From the NCBI GenBank assembly GCA_009869945.1, contig WIXG01000141.1, positions 116,417-180,416 of the forward strand: 64,000 bases of DNA, given 5' to 3'. This stretch comes from Mesaphorura yosii. Lineage: Eukaryota; Arthropoda; Collembola; Poduromorpha; Tullbergiidae. A model generated the notes under the pieces. The model saw only the letters and a program-made list of their open reading frames with translations. It had not been told where the DNA came from and made no database searches. A program made the position numbers and the translations under genes. Positions 27,901-42,900 of this stretch are shown piece by piece (the first letter of the stretch is position 1; each line of letters opens with the position of its first letter).

Positions 27901-30900
27901 CGATGGGTGGGAAGTCTGGTTTACCGCAACAGGGTAGACGACAATGTTGAAATTGAACGAATTTATCGGCCTTTGAGTTTGGGTTTATGATTCTGGTACA
28001 CTGGTCCACGCACCGTCTGGAATTTTAGAGTTGCAGTTTGCACGAAGGCAAGTGAATTCCGTTCAGCAGAACGCAAAAATTGTTCACGTCATGCGTATTA
28101 ATAAAAATCGTTTTTAATTAGGGTAACAAAAATCATCGCGTGTTCTTGCTCTGTTTTCATTCTTAAGCGAGCCATTTGTCCATTCCTACTTCAGAATTTT
28201 CCCTTTCCTCTTCCACGTACTTGGTCATTAAGAATTTATTGGTGCTTGTTATTTTTTGTGGTTGAGAGCAGAATTTGCATATTTGTCTGCTTATTAGCGT
28301 GGTTAAGTATTATATGCTTTAAAATTTCTGTTTAATTAATAAAAATGCAGTTACTCAATTCATGTAGCCAACACATGTTGTCATTGCCCGGTCTGTATGC
28401 GTGCGTTGCAATGCAAAACGCCGCCGAAACAGCTCAGCGCACGTAATTATGTTTCAGTTTAATGGCCTGCAGTGGATAGTCTTTCCCTCCGCACTTCACA
28501 TGCACATCGTGTCTGTCAAATGTAAACTGCCAAACATGCAAAATTGTATGAGAATAATAATTAGCACGGGAAGGAAGAAATTTCGAGCGCGTTTAGTTGA
28601 ACGTGTAATTAGCAACAGTTTGCAATCAATGTGCCACCAAACGCAAAAATGCTTAGCGACGCCCAGTCAGTGTGTCCCGGTAATTAATATGCCCATAAAA
28701 CAGTGGCAAGTGGAAATGTGAAAGGAGACTGAACCAAGTAAGTGCTCCTTTATTATTTGTTTCCATTAAATCTTTTTCCCGTGTAATAATTTTAATATCA
28801 ATTGCAATAAAACACGGAATCAAAATCTCGTTTTGCAGCTCGCATGTGGCTACTGGTCTTACTCAGGCTGGGGCTTCTCATTAATGAGAAATATATTTTA
28901 ATAAGACGAATTCCGACTTTTTGCTATATTCATAAATGTTCTTGTAACTTATCTTAGAATTTATTACACCACTCAAGTCAGGTGTAGGACTACTGTGCAA
29001 CGAGGAGCAGATTGCAGGGTGGCTACTTTGTAGCCAAGGAGCAGAGAGCAAGATTGAAATGTTATGTTACAAAAACGAAGTGACTTTTCTTCTTCTGTTG
29101 CTACTTTTGCTCTGACGAGTCTCAAGAGACAAATAATCAGCTTTGATTATTACGTGGCCATTTCGAAGAGCGGTCTCAGCCGGACTACTTTCCTCTCAGT
29201 TGGCTACCGAATAATGGCGTCATAAAAGACGCAAGGACTAATCAATGTGTAAATTGGTTGATAAGAGTTAATTCAACTTCTTTCTTCTTCTTGACTTGTA
29301 CCATTTAGCAATCATTTCCACTTGGCGTTTTATTGCTACGCTCTGGCTCCTGTACTTACGGACGAAGGAATGGGAAGCAGGTAAATTACAATCACGTTGT
29401 TGCAGGGCCAAATTAGCATTTCACAATGAAGATTACAAAGGAAGACTTTGCTGCCAGCAATTTTTGCGATAAGCTTGACAACTAGAAAACGTTGTGTGCA
29501 AAGATGTGGTGCAGGTTCACAAGTGAATGCTGTGAGAATGCGAAAGTTAATCTCGAGCCTGCCAAGCAATCAGGCAATGGAAGACGTAATGAAATTTATT
29601 GTCTTGTTCAATTAAAAATTAGGAATTGGCATTCGTATTCTGTGTGACTTTGAAGAGAATGCAGACAGAAATTTGTGATGTTTTCTCATTTACATGCAGG
29701 ACAAAGCCGTGAGGAAAAAAGATGCTTTTGCTTTTGTCTTTCATTCTGTCTAGTGTGGATCGAGTTTCGTCCTCATCGTCTTAATGATGATTATAACCTT
29801 TGCCAATGCAACGCCGCGACCAGCTAAACACTTTTCGAAATCAAGTTTTGAAAGCATCGTCCGCCGTCAAGTCTCTTTCTCTCATCTCTCAAGCCATGGC
29901 ATCGCATTGTTGATTGTACGAGTGTTGACGGTGTTCTCTGGTTAATATATATTTTATTGTTCAACCTTTTTAGTTTAATTGTTCTCTGTTGGAGCTACTG
30001 GAATTTATCAATCCCTCATTATTTTTATTGCACATGTTTTTGTTTTTGTGCTGTGTCTGCCAAGCCGCGTACAATGTACGTACAATGAGCGGCTAACAAG
30101 TACATTATTCCGAAGGAATCAACAACCCAGCAGCACAGACAGGGTATACCGGCATGGATGGAGAATTCCTGCGTTGAGTCCAATGAAGATTCTTTCTCAT
30201 TAATTTCTTACATTGTTGCTGCTGGTGTTTCGAGAATGTAATTTTCTCGACATGTTTTTAAAATTCCTTTGTTTACGTTGTCGTGCATAAAATTAGTATT
30301 TATTCAAGTCAAATTTACCATTCTGCAATCAGCCTTCCTACCCAATAAACTCTCCTGGAAGGGTCTGACAACGGCCAACAATCGAACTTACTCGCAAATT
30401 CGAGGCTCGGTGAAAATTTATGCGTGAAATGAATGAAAGGCGCATTTTAATCTTCCTGCGGCTGTGTGCTCAAACGACACGCAACTACTTATCAGCTCTC
30501 TTTATTTACACTGCACAGGAGCCAAATGCCTGCAATTTCGCAACCAGAGTCATAATCGTAGACGTGCACATGTGTGAAATTCCGAACGAAGTAAAAATTT
30601 GACAGGTGCACGTAAGACCAAATTCTTTCCTTCGTAGAAGACGTGCACCCTTTGGGCTGGGCGAGTTGCATGTTCGCTGCACTGCGTACATGCGAATGTA
30701 CAAATATCTATAAAAAGTCCAATTAAAAGAAATTAATGGCAAATATTTTGCACGCATGCAACTCACTCCAGGAGCTTGGATCACATCACAGCGCGGCTTG
30801 CCAACGTTGCAGACCAACCGTGCCACTTTGCAAAAGTCGCCGGTTATAAGTTTTGCATGTCTTGCATTCATTTAAGATCCCTTCTTCCTGTAATTAATAC

Positions 30901-33900
30901 AAACAACCGGAAGTTTAGAGTTAATAAAAAACCACAACATTTACTTTGCTCGTTGGTCGTGGTCGATTCGGAAAAGGGCTCATAGAGGAATTTGCTTGAA
31001 GATATTCGTACAAAGCCTGCCTTTGATAAGTCACCGCGAAAGTATACAAAATTCTCCGCCACCATCGTGTCATAAATTAAATGATAAATATTAACACGGC
31101 CCAAAACATGACTTATTGCAATGGCATTTTTGCTCTTTGTCCCCGTTTCATTGCGCACATCCTTTCCTACCCGGCCTTGTCGAGATTAAATGCCCAAAGA
31201 AAGTGAAGGTATATAGCTCGTGTCGTTTGCTGGCTAAATTTGAAGACAACTGCAACGCATGAGTTGACATATTATGGAATCGTGTGCTTTATTACCGGTC
31301 TCTCTTACAGGAGGAAATGAACGAAGAGGCTTATCCATAAATACAGAATTTCGGTTCATAGTAATATACATAAAGCAGCGCATATAAAACGAGAACCTGA
31401 ACTTCTGCATTCACTGACTGAGTTTCCTCGCACGGTGAAAGTGTAAGTCAGTGTTGGGGAGCGGAGTGAAAGTGAAAGAGACACGACGAATAGCATCATT
31501 TGACATGACCATGATTTGAGGGAAGGACGAGGTTCTAAACGATTTCCGATGGTGAGGCGTTTCCAGTTTCTTCTTTACCGGTTCTCGCAATCTTCCTTCT
31601 CGGCAACAGTGCAAGCAGTTGATTCTCACGCAGTTTGATGCTTGTAGCAGGAGCAATAAAGAACATCGAAGGAAGACGGATGCAAGCCGAGTCGTTTGTT
31701 CAATGAATAGAAAAGACATACGAGTCTGGTTTGCTCCCATAATTCAAGCCAGGCTATCAGGCAGTAGGTAATGGTGCTTTAAACTCTTATGAATTTTGGC
31801 TCGTATATTTGATTTTGCTGGCAACAATTCAGTACACGGGCGTTATTGCCTGCCGCCAGAGAGTATCAATAACACTGCACTTGTGAGTAAAGAGTGGCTC
31901 TCGTGCGGGTGCCCTTTTGGAAATAAATAACACGTAATGAAAGGACGGGCACGAGCAGGACGGCTCGCCTCGGTGAGTGTCGTTGTACGACGGCGACGAG
32001 CATGGCAGACAGGATAGGAAAATAAAAAAATAGAGAAGAAGTTGTAAATTGGATATCAAACCCTTGTGACAAGTCGGAAATTGGACTTTTTCCCTGACTT
32101 TGAATTGACTCTTTTCACTTCTACCCGCCTCGACTGCACAGGATTATTATGTGTTGTACGTCCTCAAAAGTCAACAAAATACGCTGCGAAAAGGAAATGA
32201 GCCTGAAACGGGGTTTTAAGCAAATTCTTATCTTTCTTTCCTCCTTTCGCTTATACTTTGGCCCCTCCGCAGCCTGACTCCTCTGCTCTTCTTTACAAGT
32301 CACGACAGCTCGCTGCTTTCTTTTCAGAAAATAAAAAAAATTACGTACGAGAGAAAGCATCTTTCTACTATATACAAAAGAAAGTTCCAACTTTCATATT
32401 AACTACAACTATCGGAGTGTCAGACGCGTTTGCCGTGCCTTGAAAAGAGCTCAGAAAAATTATTTCATACGCCATAGAAACTAGAAACCAAATTTTGCGG
32501 AGCAGCTTGTAAAAATAAAATATTACAAAATGGAAACAACAATATGAACCAATTAAGGAATAATGGAAAGAAGCAGAGTAAAATTGCTGCAATTGTACGT
32601 GGTGGCACAACGACGGTGGCGGCGGTGAAAAGAAAGGAGAAAGTTGTCAAACTGATGACGGCAAATGGAAGAGCGCCGTGCCGGCACGTATGCTCAGCAC
32701 GCTGCAGGAAAGGAAACGGAAGGGAGAGACAGAAAGTTTAAATTACATTGTAAAACCCGTCCCTGTATGAATAATATCTGCTGTCCCTCTTGCCTTGAAT
32801 CATGGAGCAGGCAGGCGCAAAGCATAAGTTCACTGTTTGCGTTAACACGATTAAATGCCGAATCTAATTTTAATCAGATTGTCGGGAATGCGATTATGAA
32901 ACGGGTGATTACGAATGAATTGAATGGGCGTACGGTGTGTGCATCGTGCAGCAGGGCGGCGGTGATTTGGTGGGATTAGATTCAGAATATCAATGCAAAT
33001 GCCCGGCGCACGCCATCGTCGCCGTCGCCGTTCATACATTCAACAGTTAACTCAGGAGACAGGGGAGCGGGGAGAGGGCATAATCTCTTGTAAGCATTGC
33101 GTAACTCCAGCAATGCTCAGTTTAAACGGAAAAAATGATACGCATACAAATTATGAATTTTCGAAATTCAGTTTACAGTGGTGATTTTGTAAAACGACCC
33201 GCTTGCGCCGTTTGCTCTGCTTCCGGTTTTCAAATTATGGAAATTCAATACTTGTGGGTTCGTTCAATGTTCAGTGGTTTCCACTTTTAAATTTGGACCT
33301 ATGACCATTTCCCGTTTTTTCTATACATTAGTATCTTTATTACCAGCGAGAATAGAAACGGTGTTGCTTTTCTGTGTAGATTAAAGCGTTCTCGGTTGGT
33401 GGAAAAGATAAAAGTGCGAGAGCGTGACGAAGTGAGAAGACAGGATAGAAGAATATCACAAGTACGTTCGACTTTGCTGCGGTCGATCTAATCACAATCT
33501 CAAAATCGTCACGCGAAAAAATCTCAACCTCACCACCTACGAAATGGTTCATAATAAAATTATGTCCACTTATTGTTCCGTGGAATATTAACTACTCTTT
33601 TTGTATGAAACCACCGCAGGTGAATGAGGGGCACATGCGACATGAGAGAATGGACAAAATAATAAGTAAACGTAATTAAACTGTCTCATTATTATTTAAT
33701 GCCAACTCTTTTGTTAACTTTAAAAGCTCACTCACCACTCAACCCAAATTTCTGAATAATTTTTACCGGTTCTATTGTTTTAACTTCCTCCCTAATTTTT
33801 AAATGAAAACACGCATAATGGATTTGAAGTCAATTCAAACTCCACTGACTCATGTTTGCATGCGAGAAGTTTGAGTTCGTGCCTTGCTCATGCATTTAGC

Positions 33901-36900
33901 CACAGATTACCGGCTCTCGATAATTAATTCTGCGTGTGCTCATTTCAGTATGAATATGATCCAGTTTGTCTGTCTTTCGTTAATTTCTATTTGAGTATTC
34001 TAGGCTTTGACCCCAACCCGTATCGATCGCAAAGACAAAGCAAGCGTCCAAGCTTATTCAAAATGTGGGCATGAAATTGGCTTTAATTACTTCGATGACC
34101 TCTCTTTCCAAAAAAAACTAAAAGCCCAACAGCAAATACGATACAAGCACAGAAATTCATTTACCTGCATCGCGCTCGAGCAAGCAGGATTTATATTCCA
34201 ATTAATTATACAAGTTAATCGTTTCGTACCCGCGAGGCGGGCATAGATCAAGAAGAAGAAATGCAGCTATGCAGGTACTGAATGGTAGGCTTCCCATAGC
34301 ATCGGCACGAGAATTAAGTCAAAGGCCTCAGAATATAGTATAGACATGAACAAAGCGTTGTGATGTGACGCCGACCGCCTTTGGTCCCACGAGCAGTACA
34401 AATAGCAAAGCAGGGCTGACTTCGTGCAATTGGTTAATTTATGAAAATTAAATGCAAAACATCGAAACCTGGGAACCAACAACAACTTAATTCATTAACT
34501 CATAAACTTTTTTGTTGACTGGCGAAATTAGTGAGACTCGAAAGCTTGTTTTGCTCGATTCAATTTATATGCAAAATTTATTATTTTTGTTTCGAGCGAC
34601 TGCTTCGTGTGCCGCAAAGCCAGTTAATTGTTTTACTCTGAATAATTATGTGCACTTGTTCTAGCTTTGAGGCATTTATGTATGGAGTTCAGAATGGCAA
34701 TCGCATTAAGTGTCTCACAAATCTAATGTGAGCTGTCATAATCACAACAGGGCAGTACGCTAGCAAAATGGGCTCATCAAGAATAATTATTTTGCCCGAC
34801 CACAAACTGTGATTTTTGTTCTATTATTTTCCCCATTTTCGTCGTGAAAACATTAAGTAGTTTGTAGTATTGTGAAATTGATGATGACATAATATCAAAC
34901 AGTCATAATAATCGCATCGGGCAGTCAAGTCAGCAGTGCTGGAGATGGGGACAGCGCAGTCCGGGACTGACAAAATTTAATGGATTTTTACGCAAGAAAG
35001 GCGTACAATAAAAATTGAACCTTAAGTGGATGGCTTTTCTCGTTAATTATTCAGTGCCCATTTACTCACGTGAAATCGGCCAATAAATGCTCCCGTCGTC
35101 CACCGCGACCATAATAAATATTTGTTTTCTGCATTGTGATTATTGCTCGGCTTATTAGCCATGATGGTAACCATTACTCGGGAATTACGATAATTATGAT
35201 TAAGTAATCATAAAGTCCATGGCTCTTCGTGCCACACACTCCTAATAAAAATGACAATCAATACCTGTCCACCGTCGTTCGCCGTCACTGACTTGACAGC
35301 CACTTTATCGTTGTGTGGCTCCGCTTGCACGGTGCGGTGATAGGAAATAAATTCGGTTTTGACTCACGTCTCGTGTTGCGTTCTTCGCTCGTCATTCCGT
35401 ATTGTAATTTTATGATTATGATTACTACGTATTACTTCACCTTGTCATTATGATTACATCAGGCCAGGCCGAGCGCAGTCGTCCAAATTGAGAAAGACGA
35501 GAAAATGAGATGAGTGTAGCACAAGTAACATCAATATTTGGAATATTATATGATGATGCTACATAAAAATCCACTTAGGTGGGCCAGTGAATGAAGTAAC
35601 GAAGGATGTGTTTCCCGACTCGGTTGGCTTAATGTATACATAACCAAAAATAACGATAAATTTCATTAGGCGAAGGAGACGAAGAGCAGAATAGAGAGCT
35701 AAATGAGTTGAAATGGAGGCCCCCCTAAGACACAGTCGGAGTCCTATTATTGCCCAATCAGTCGAACCCCCCGCTGCAACTTCAGAAAAATATATTCATA
35801 CTTTTACAATAATCATAATCCCGTTTAATCTTCTTCCTCACATTGGCTCAACTCGCCCGGCTTTGGCAGAGCACCGAGCACACCGCGGCTTGGTTACTCA
35901 GGCGGCAGTTATGCTGAGGATATTTTAATCTTCCACGTCAACCGCATTGACGAGTGCGAACACGTCTCAATGTCGTTGTGGAATTGCAATTGTCGGTGAA
36001 GAGAGGCACTTTCTTCACGGTACGACCGAGCTCAGGGTCAGAGTGACAAGAAAATAGCAAGAAAAGATTTTGAGTCAATGTGGTTGGGTCATGCATGTGA
36101 CAATGAGTTAGGCGTTAAACAAAATGGGAGACATACAAATAATGCCTGTATTGTGATAACATGCCTTAATAATTACGATATCCAGCCAAAACGTGTAGCA
36201 CCATCCATTGCTCTGGTACCAACATTAAGAAGGAGAAAGAACGAACCAAACACTTGAAATAAAACGTATTTCACACCTGCGTAACTTGCCGCAATACTCA
36301 CACCAATTGTCATCTCATCTCATCACGAATCGCGGAGGAATGAACGAACGATGATGATCATTTCTTCCTTCCTTCCTCTTCTAATCTGATCTCCTCCCAC
36401 TCTTTAACGCCTTCTATTCATAGACACAATCCAAGGCATTAGAATCTTAATTTCGAATGTTCCGCTCCGCCGCCACGTTTGTTGGTTTCGAGAATCGGTC
36501 TCGATTAACACGTCACACTAATTAATGTCAATTCATGAAATCAGACTGAATTAAGCCCAACGCCGGGCGAACGTGAGAGTTGAGCAGCGCCTGGAAGATT
36601 AACTTGTCAGTTTAATAAATGCAGATGGAAATACATTTGTACTTATTGAATGATGATTAAAGTCATTCATCATTCATTCGAATAAACCTGTTTAGTTCTT
36701 CTTGCGCGTTGTACATGCAACTCGCATGCATCCGTCACATTATAATGGATTATTATTGCCAGTTGCCTTTGCTTCTGCCTGGGTTCTTCCCCTGAGCATT
36801 CCGCACATGCAAGCAATGCATGTTGCGCATTTACATGCTCAGTCACATTTAATGAGCGAACGAATATTTATTAATTTACGAAGCTACTGAATGCATTGAA

Positions 36901-39900
36901 ATAAATTATAAATTAATACATGCGTTTTTTGATCGTGTCAATCTGGCTCTGATTAAACTTGTCTGAACGAATTTGATCCAATGAAATGCTGCGCGGTGTA
37001 GCTCAGTTGCAATTAAGATCGATTATACTCGAAATCAATAAGTCGTACATTCTCAGAGAGCGGACCTGCCCGTGTGACACGAATTCGTCTTTTCTTTCGT
37101 CGTCGAATTAACATCATTTATTATCCGTTTTCGTTTCCACTTCTAAGTTCTAAGCTGATCGACCGATTGACATTTGTTTTCAAATTGCAAATCAGAAGGG
37201 TATTCAGTCGAGCTACAGCATTAAGTTCTTTTCAGAATTAGCTCATGCAATGCAATGGTCGCCTACGTGCAGGCCACATTTGTAATGAGTGCACGGAGCG
37301 AATTGATCAATTGCCTCGTTTTGCATTTGCCAATACATTTGCACATTTTATTACTTTTAATTAACGAGACGGCTTCCTCGTTGTAGCATTGGTCAAGTAC
37401 TGCTGCAAAAGTAGTGTTCTCATAAACGGTCAACTCGTAGAGAAAGACAAGACAAGCAGGGAGCCTCTAAACATGATTAATGGTACAATTTATTTCAGTC
37501 CATATCATCCGTTCGTATTATTCATTTTCATATGAGAATTTTGAGAATGTCAGAAAACTCAATTATAAGCGTTTAATATTATGGTGCAACTCTTCTTTTT
37601 GTGATTGCCAATTTATTGCACCTCTTTCCCCACGAATGTCCTCCGCGCATTCATCAATGGAGGAAGCTAAATTTCTGCCGTTCATCCAATTAGATATTTT
37701 GTACCGTCATCCATTCCATGCGCTGGCTCACCTCAGTGCATGTCTTGCACAAAGTGAGAAAGGTTACTGTGAGCCAAGAAATTTCACCATTATAAATATA
37801 CTTCCATCTCGATAAATGTCGTGCCTCGAAACGGGAAGAGTGCTGGAATGAAAAAAGTCATAAAAAGTGCTCGTAAACTGAAATAATTTTCTTGGTAATT
37901 TAGTAATAATGTGAGAATGTCGTTGTTTGTTCGCGCAGTTTGGGACCGCGGTCGTCTTCGCTGGTGATTATCTCTAACCCTTCCGTGGTTATCTAGAAAT
38001 CGGAAAAGGACACTGAAGTAGAGCCAATTATTGACGTTTTGTGCGAGCTTCTCACTTTCTTATTTCTTGAAATACGAGGAAGTTTAAAACGTCCAAACGT
38101 TTGGGTGGGATTCATCTGGACTCGAATTTTAATGTTGCGCATTCCTAATCAGAATCAGAATTCTTGGCCGAAAGAATGCGGGCTATTCGTAATGTAGAAT
38201 ATGTTTTGATGTTCTGGAGAATTAAGATTATAACATAATTGGATGAGGACGACGTGGTACTGTACAGAGGAGAGATTAAGAACAAAGGTGGTTCGGATGA
38301 AATATAAATCTTTTGTGTTTGTGGCGGCTGGCAGCCTAAACAAGACAAGAACAAAAAAGGCTCAAAGGGTTTCACCGACTTTCAAGCCAGGTCTCTCTTT
38401 CATAACAATCATAACATTAACAGCCGCATGAAAAGGATACTCGCGAAGGGTGCAGCAGTCTGTGTTGGGTTCTCGATGAGCTTTTTATTACATATCAACA
38501 TAATTTTAAACCAGCAAGCATTCGACTTAGACCGGAGAGCTCACATTGAGAGCCAACATGAATCTCTTCTCGGCAAAGTAAATCGGCAGAGTTGTGATAA
38601 AGCGATGTCGAGTACAAGACAGAGATGAAGAAAGTGGTTTAATCTAGAGTGAGGATCTTGAAAGGCTGGGCAGGTGTTAAGACCCAATTAGCAGTGAAAT
38701 ATTGCTCTCGATCAGACAGTGACAAAATCGAAAAATGCTACCGGTTTTTCTTCTTCGTTTGTCGTTCCTTTTTTCATTATGCGTTATCTCTTTTATTCGT
38801 GTACGAGTTCATCTCGCCGTCTCTGTTCGCAGCGCAGAACATGCCATTGAAATACATTAAAACTACTTTTATTTTTTCATGATGCGTCCGAACGAAGCCA
38901 GACCATGCCGTGAAGATTGCATAGCGTTTCTAGAGAGTTTCGTGATAACAGACAAATTTTTATTTCTTCAACTTTCAGTCTTGGTAGGAAATTGTATTTT
39001 GTCATTATGTAAACTATTTCACTCCGGCCGTGCATGCATGAAAGGCGAGCATGTATGTGTTTCAAGACGGGTAGGAGCACAGACAGTAGACGACAACGCA
39101 AAGTGGACGGACCTCCAAGACTTCTGAATTGGGTTCTGAATCCAAATTGCTCAATTAAAAAGGATTACGTGTGGCCCTCAAGCTCTGTCATCCAGCACAG
39201 AGTCAATGCAACTGGTTGCAATAATAATAAAATAAATGTGGAAAGGTTAAAAGCTGTGATTTGTGTAGAAGGGTCATGGACGTAAAGTATCAGGGAATGC
39301 ATTCGTGCATGAATCTTCACTTGGCCTGTGTCTGGCGCAACCCACGTGAGAATCAATCTGTCGAAAAATTAAGAACTATTCCACGCAGCGCTCAAGTGCT
39401 TGCAATCTGGGCATTTCAATTTGCGTCCATTTGTTGTCAGACGATTTCGCTGCCTAAATTCTGAGTCCGAAGATCTGAATAAGATAGGGCATAATGAAGG
39501 AAAGAGAAAGATGTGAATTGTTGATCAAAACTGCTTTCAACAACTTGTTCAATTTGACGCTGAAAAATTGTCGACATTTTTACCCAATGCAACGTTTAGT
39601 ATGGATAAGAAGTGATAAGAAAAGATAAATACAAAAATCATGAGAATGCAAAGAGCTCAACAAATGATTCAACCCCTTTTGTATGCTTGCTCGTGGATGG
39701 TGGACATGAACGTAGTGTCTTTCGTCATTCATTAGATGCACCTCATTAGTCAATCATGTCTGGTCCAGGTATTTTCTGATATTCTGGAAGGAGACGTTAA
39801 CGACAAAAGATAAAGTATATACGAAGTGTAGTCGAAGAGCAAGGCATAAAGCAAAGGCACTGAGAGAGATGATGACATTACGTGTTCGTGGCATTAGTCT

Positions 39901-42900
39901 GGACAGGATTGACTGCATGTGTACATTCGCGTTGACATGAGCTTGCCACCGGAGAGACAAAGCTCTAGGCGATTCATTTATTATTTCCTCAACGAGATCA
40001 TGATCAATTTCATGAGATGAAGACGATGTGATGCAGCGCACAACGCACACCACAAACCACAGCATGAGTTGACTTTTCATCTCGTGCATGGCATGAGCAG
40101 AAAAACAAAAGAAGGAGAATTTGCATCGCCTCATTCATTCATCTGCTCAAATTAAACACAGACAACGTTTACTATTATTAACCTCTGTTCAGGCCACGAT
40201 TAACCCCTTCGTTATTAATATCATTATGATTACTCATCATGGCAATATGTCCAAGTCACTCAAGTCAATAATCTCTGGCCACGCAGACGAACCAGGAGAC
40301 AGCAAACCTCCCAACAACAAACGCACAATTATTATTCCACTGATTTATTACGCTACGTGAGCGAGCTTTGTTTTATTTTTGACACGAGCCAGACCACGAG
40401 CAACGAACAAACAATGCTAATAATCGAAATGGGTTTTCAAATTACAAGTAAGGTAATTGTTAATTCTTGCTCACACACACACAACAGTCGACACACGTCG
40501 TGTCCGTTGTGAAGACATTCGAAGGGTCACCGTAAACAACAATTCATTTAATTGCATTGCACGGGGCTGAAAGTAATACTGTGAGTATGACATGCAAAGC
40601 GCTGTGACATCGACTGAGTAAGCTGGACTTTTTTACATGCCTGTGGAGCATGGGCATCCTTTGGCTGGCCGCACAGAACACAGACGAAGACGGTCGGAAT
40701 TAGGAAAACTGAAGTGCACACGGTTCAGACTCAACTCGGCCGACACAGACCAATGGAGGATAATAATAATATTATATTATTATGGATATTTAATTCGAGA
40801 AACTACCTTTACTCCTTTTTTCTTAAAAGAGATTTCCGCGTTGACAGGCCCACCTTCGAGATAACAGCGGGCGCGCAATCCTAAATGCTCGGGACCACGA
40901 AAAAAGAGGTAAAAATATGATGAAAAATTGAGGACCTACAACACTAAGCTAAGCCTGTGTACTGTACACGGTACGTGCGTCCACGAATTCGGCATGCGTA
41001 GATACAGACATCCTAATAAGTATGCGCTTGGACATGGATCGTGATCTCTTGAAGAATTATTATTGCCTGTTACATTGTTATTATTCAATGATATTTAGTC
41101 ACAACCGCGAGAGTGCAGCCATGAATCAAATGCCAAAATAAATTGCCAGCAGAAATCCTCACACGTTTCTGTCCACCTGGTTTATTTTGTGCTCATTCGT
41201 GTAGTTTCCCAATAGACCTCCAATTTCTCCAGAAGATCACTTCGTACTCTTCATATTGTGTGATATGAAAATATAAGTGAATTGTTGCCTGTGTTAACCG
41301 ACGACTCAAGCAGCCCAATTTCTTTCCAGTAAAGTGCGAGGTCCGTACCACACTTCGATCGGGCTACACGCAATAAAAATGTACAAGGAGCAGGAAGCGC
41401 ATGACAAAGGTTTCCGTGCAGAGGCTCAATAGAAAGAAAGAATCTGGATCGCTTGGAAGAAGTAAAGCGGTGGCAAGATACTTGCGCGTGAATGGAGGAC
41501 GGAAAGGAAGAGCAGCTTCATTGCCACCACCATGCCTGCGAAATGCCATATTTGCTTTCTCCTGGCAACTCATATCGTCTTTTCTCCCATCGCTCCGTCT
41601 CACGACCATTTTCGCGCTCGCCGTTCAGGCATGCGATAAAGAAAGTCAAGTGTTCCATTCTTCTCTTTGTAATAACAATCATATAGTAGTTTGTCGGGGC
41701 AAGGCACAAGAAATTGAAATGGCACAGATGATGTTCGAAAATTATGACTCCGGTGCTCGTGGTCCTCTTTAGCACCTACCACGAAGAAAAGTGAACTCTT
41801 CCAAAGTAATCTCACTTGCGGGGCCGGTCTTTGAAGCTTCTGGTGAAACTGCAATTTTGGGTCGCATTTCCTATCTTGCGGGAAAACTTGCCATTTATTG
41901 CGGGCCTGAACTCTTTTCTGCATTAATTTCACCTCTTAATTCCACCTGTTAAAGTCATAATTGGTAATTGGTTCTCTATTCCGCCTAGGACCTAGCAAGC
42001 TGCAAGCATATCGTTATCACACTGTTTGCATGAATGCTTTCTTCATAAGACGTTGACAAAGAGCTGCCAATTTACTAGTACTTATCGCCTCATTTTTGTG
42101 AGGGAAACGTTCGCATCTCTTATTCCTCCACGTCCCCATTATGCAGTGATTCATTTCACTTTATTTTTATCTATCCGACTCCCACATTTTCCTGCCCTCG
42201 TCGTTGCTGGATAGAGTTCAATTACTCCCAAATTTATACTTACACCTTGATTTTCATCATGTTGTAATCCATGTAGCAAATTCATTAATTCCAAGATTGT
42301 GCTTCGCCCGCTGCTCACGTGAAACTATCGCCGATACGATCTACTCATCCTTGAGCCCGGGTGCAGTTCACTCTTCACAGTGTGCATATGCCGTTTCATT
42401 CTAACGAAACTCCTCGAGCCGCCATCACATTTTTGTTGTGAAATACCCCGAATCCTGAAGTACATCGTGATCACGATAAGCGCAACAATATTTTTGCTCC
42501 GAACATGAGTGCATTAACCAATTACGATCGTTTTCTGTAAATTTCTGCATAATTCACCTCTCGACGAACAAATTGAGGTTTTAAAATTTCAATTATACTG
42601 GTCGAGCCATATAATTATCAATTTTTCAGTGCGGCCCTGTGCTCGCTGTGCGTGAACTTCTGGTGCGGTCGTAGCCTGTCCTGCGCTTGTGGCTTGTATG
42701 TTGTGTGTCATGAACCGCATCTTATTTTATGCTGCTTTAAACTTGATTTCTCGTTATCTTGATGATTTATACAAATCATTTCCGTAATGGAATTTCAAGT
42801 TTTTACACAAATTATGCCGTGAGACTAGGAGGCTATGGTTGAGTTCCTCAAGATGCGGATGATGATAGTAATTACAGTTTCATATAAAAAAGTAATTAGT

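Noticed and set aside
36985..37060. tRNA-like A box (GTGTAGCTCAGTTGC)
   Set aside because: No B box of the GGTTCGANNCC type at the right distance and no acceptor stem pairing.
37980..38005. Partial resemblance to miR-9 (GGTTATCTAG)
   Set aside because: The seed does not match and no opposite hairpin arm is visible.
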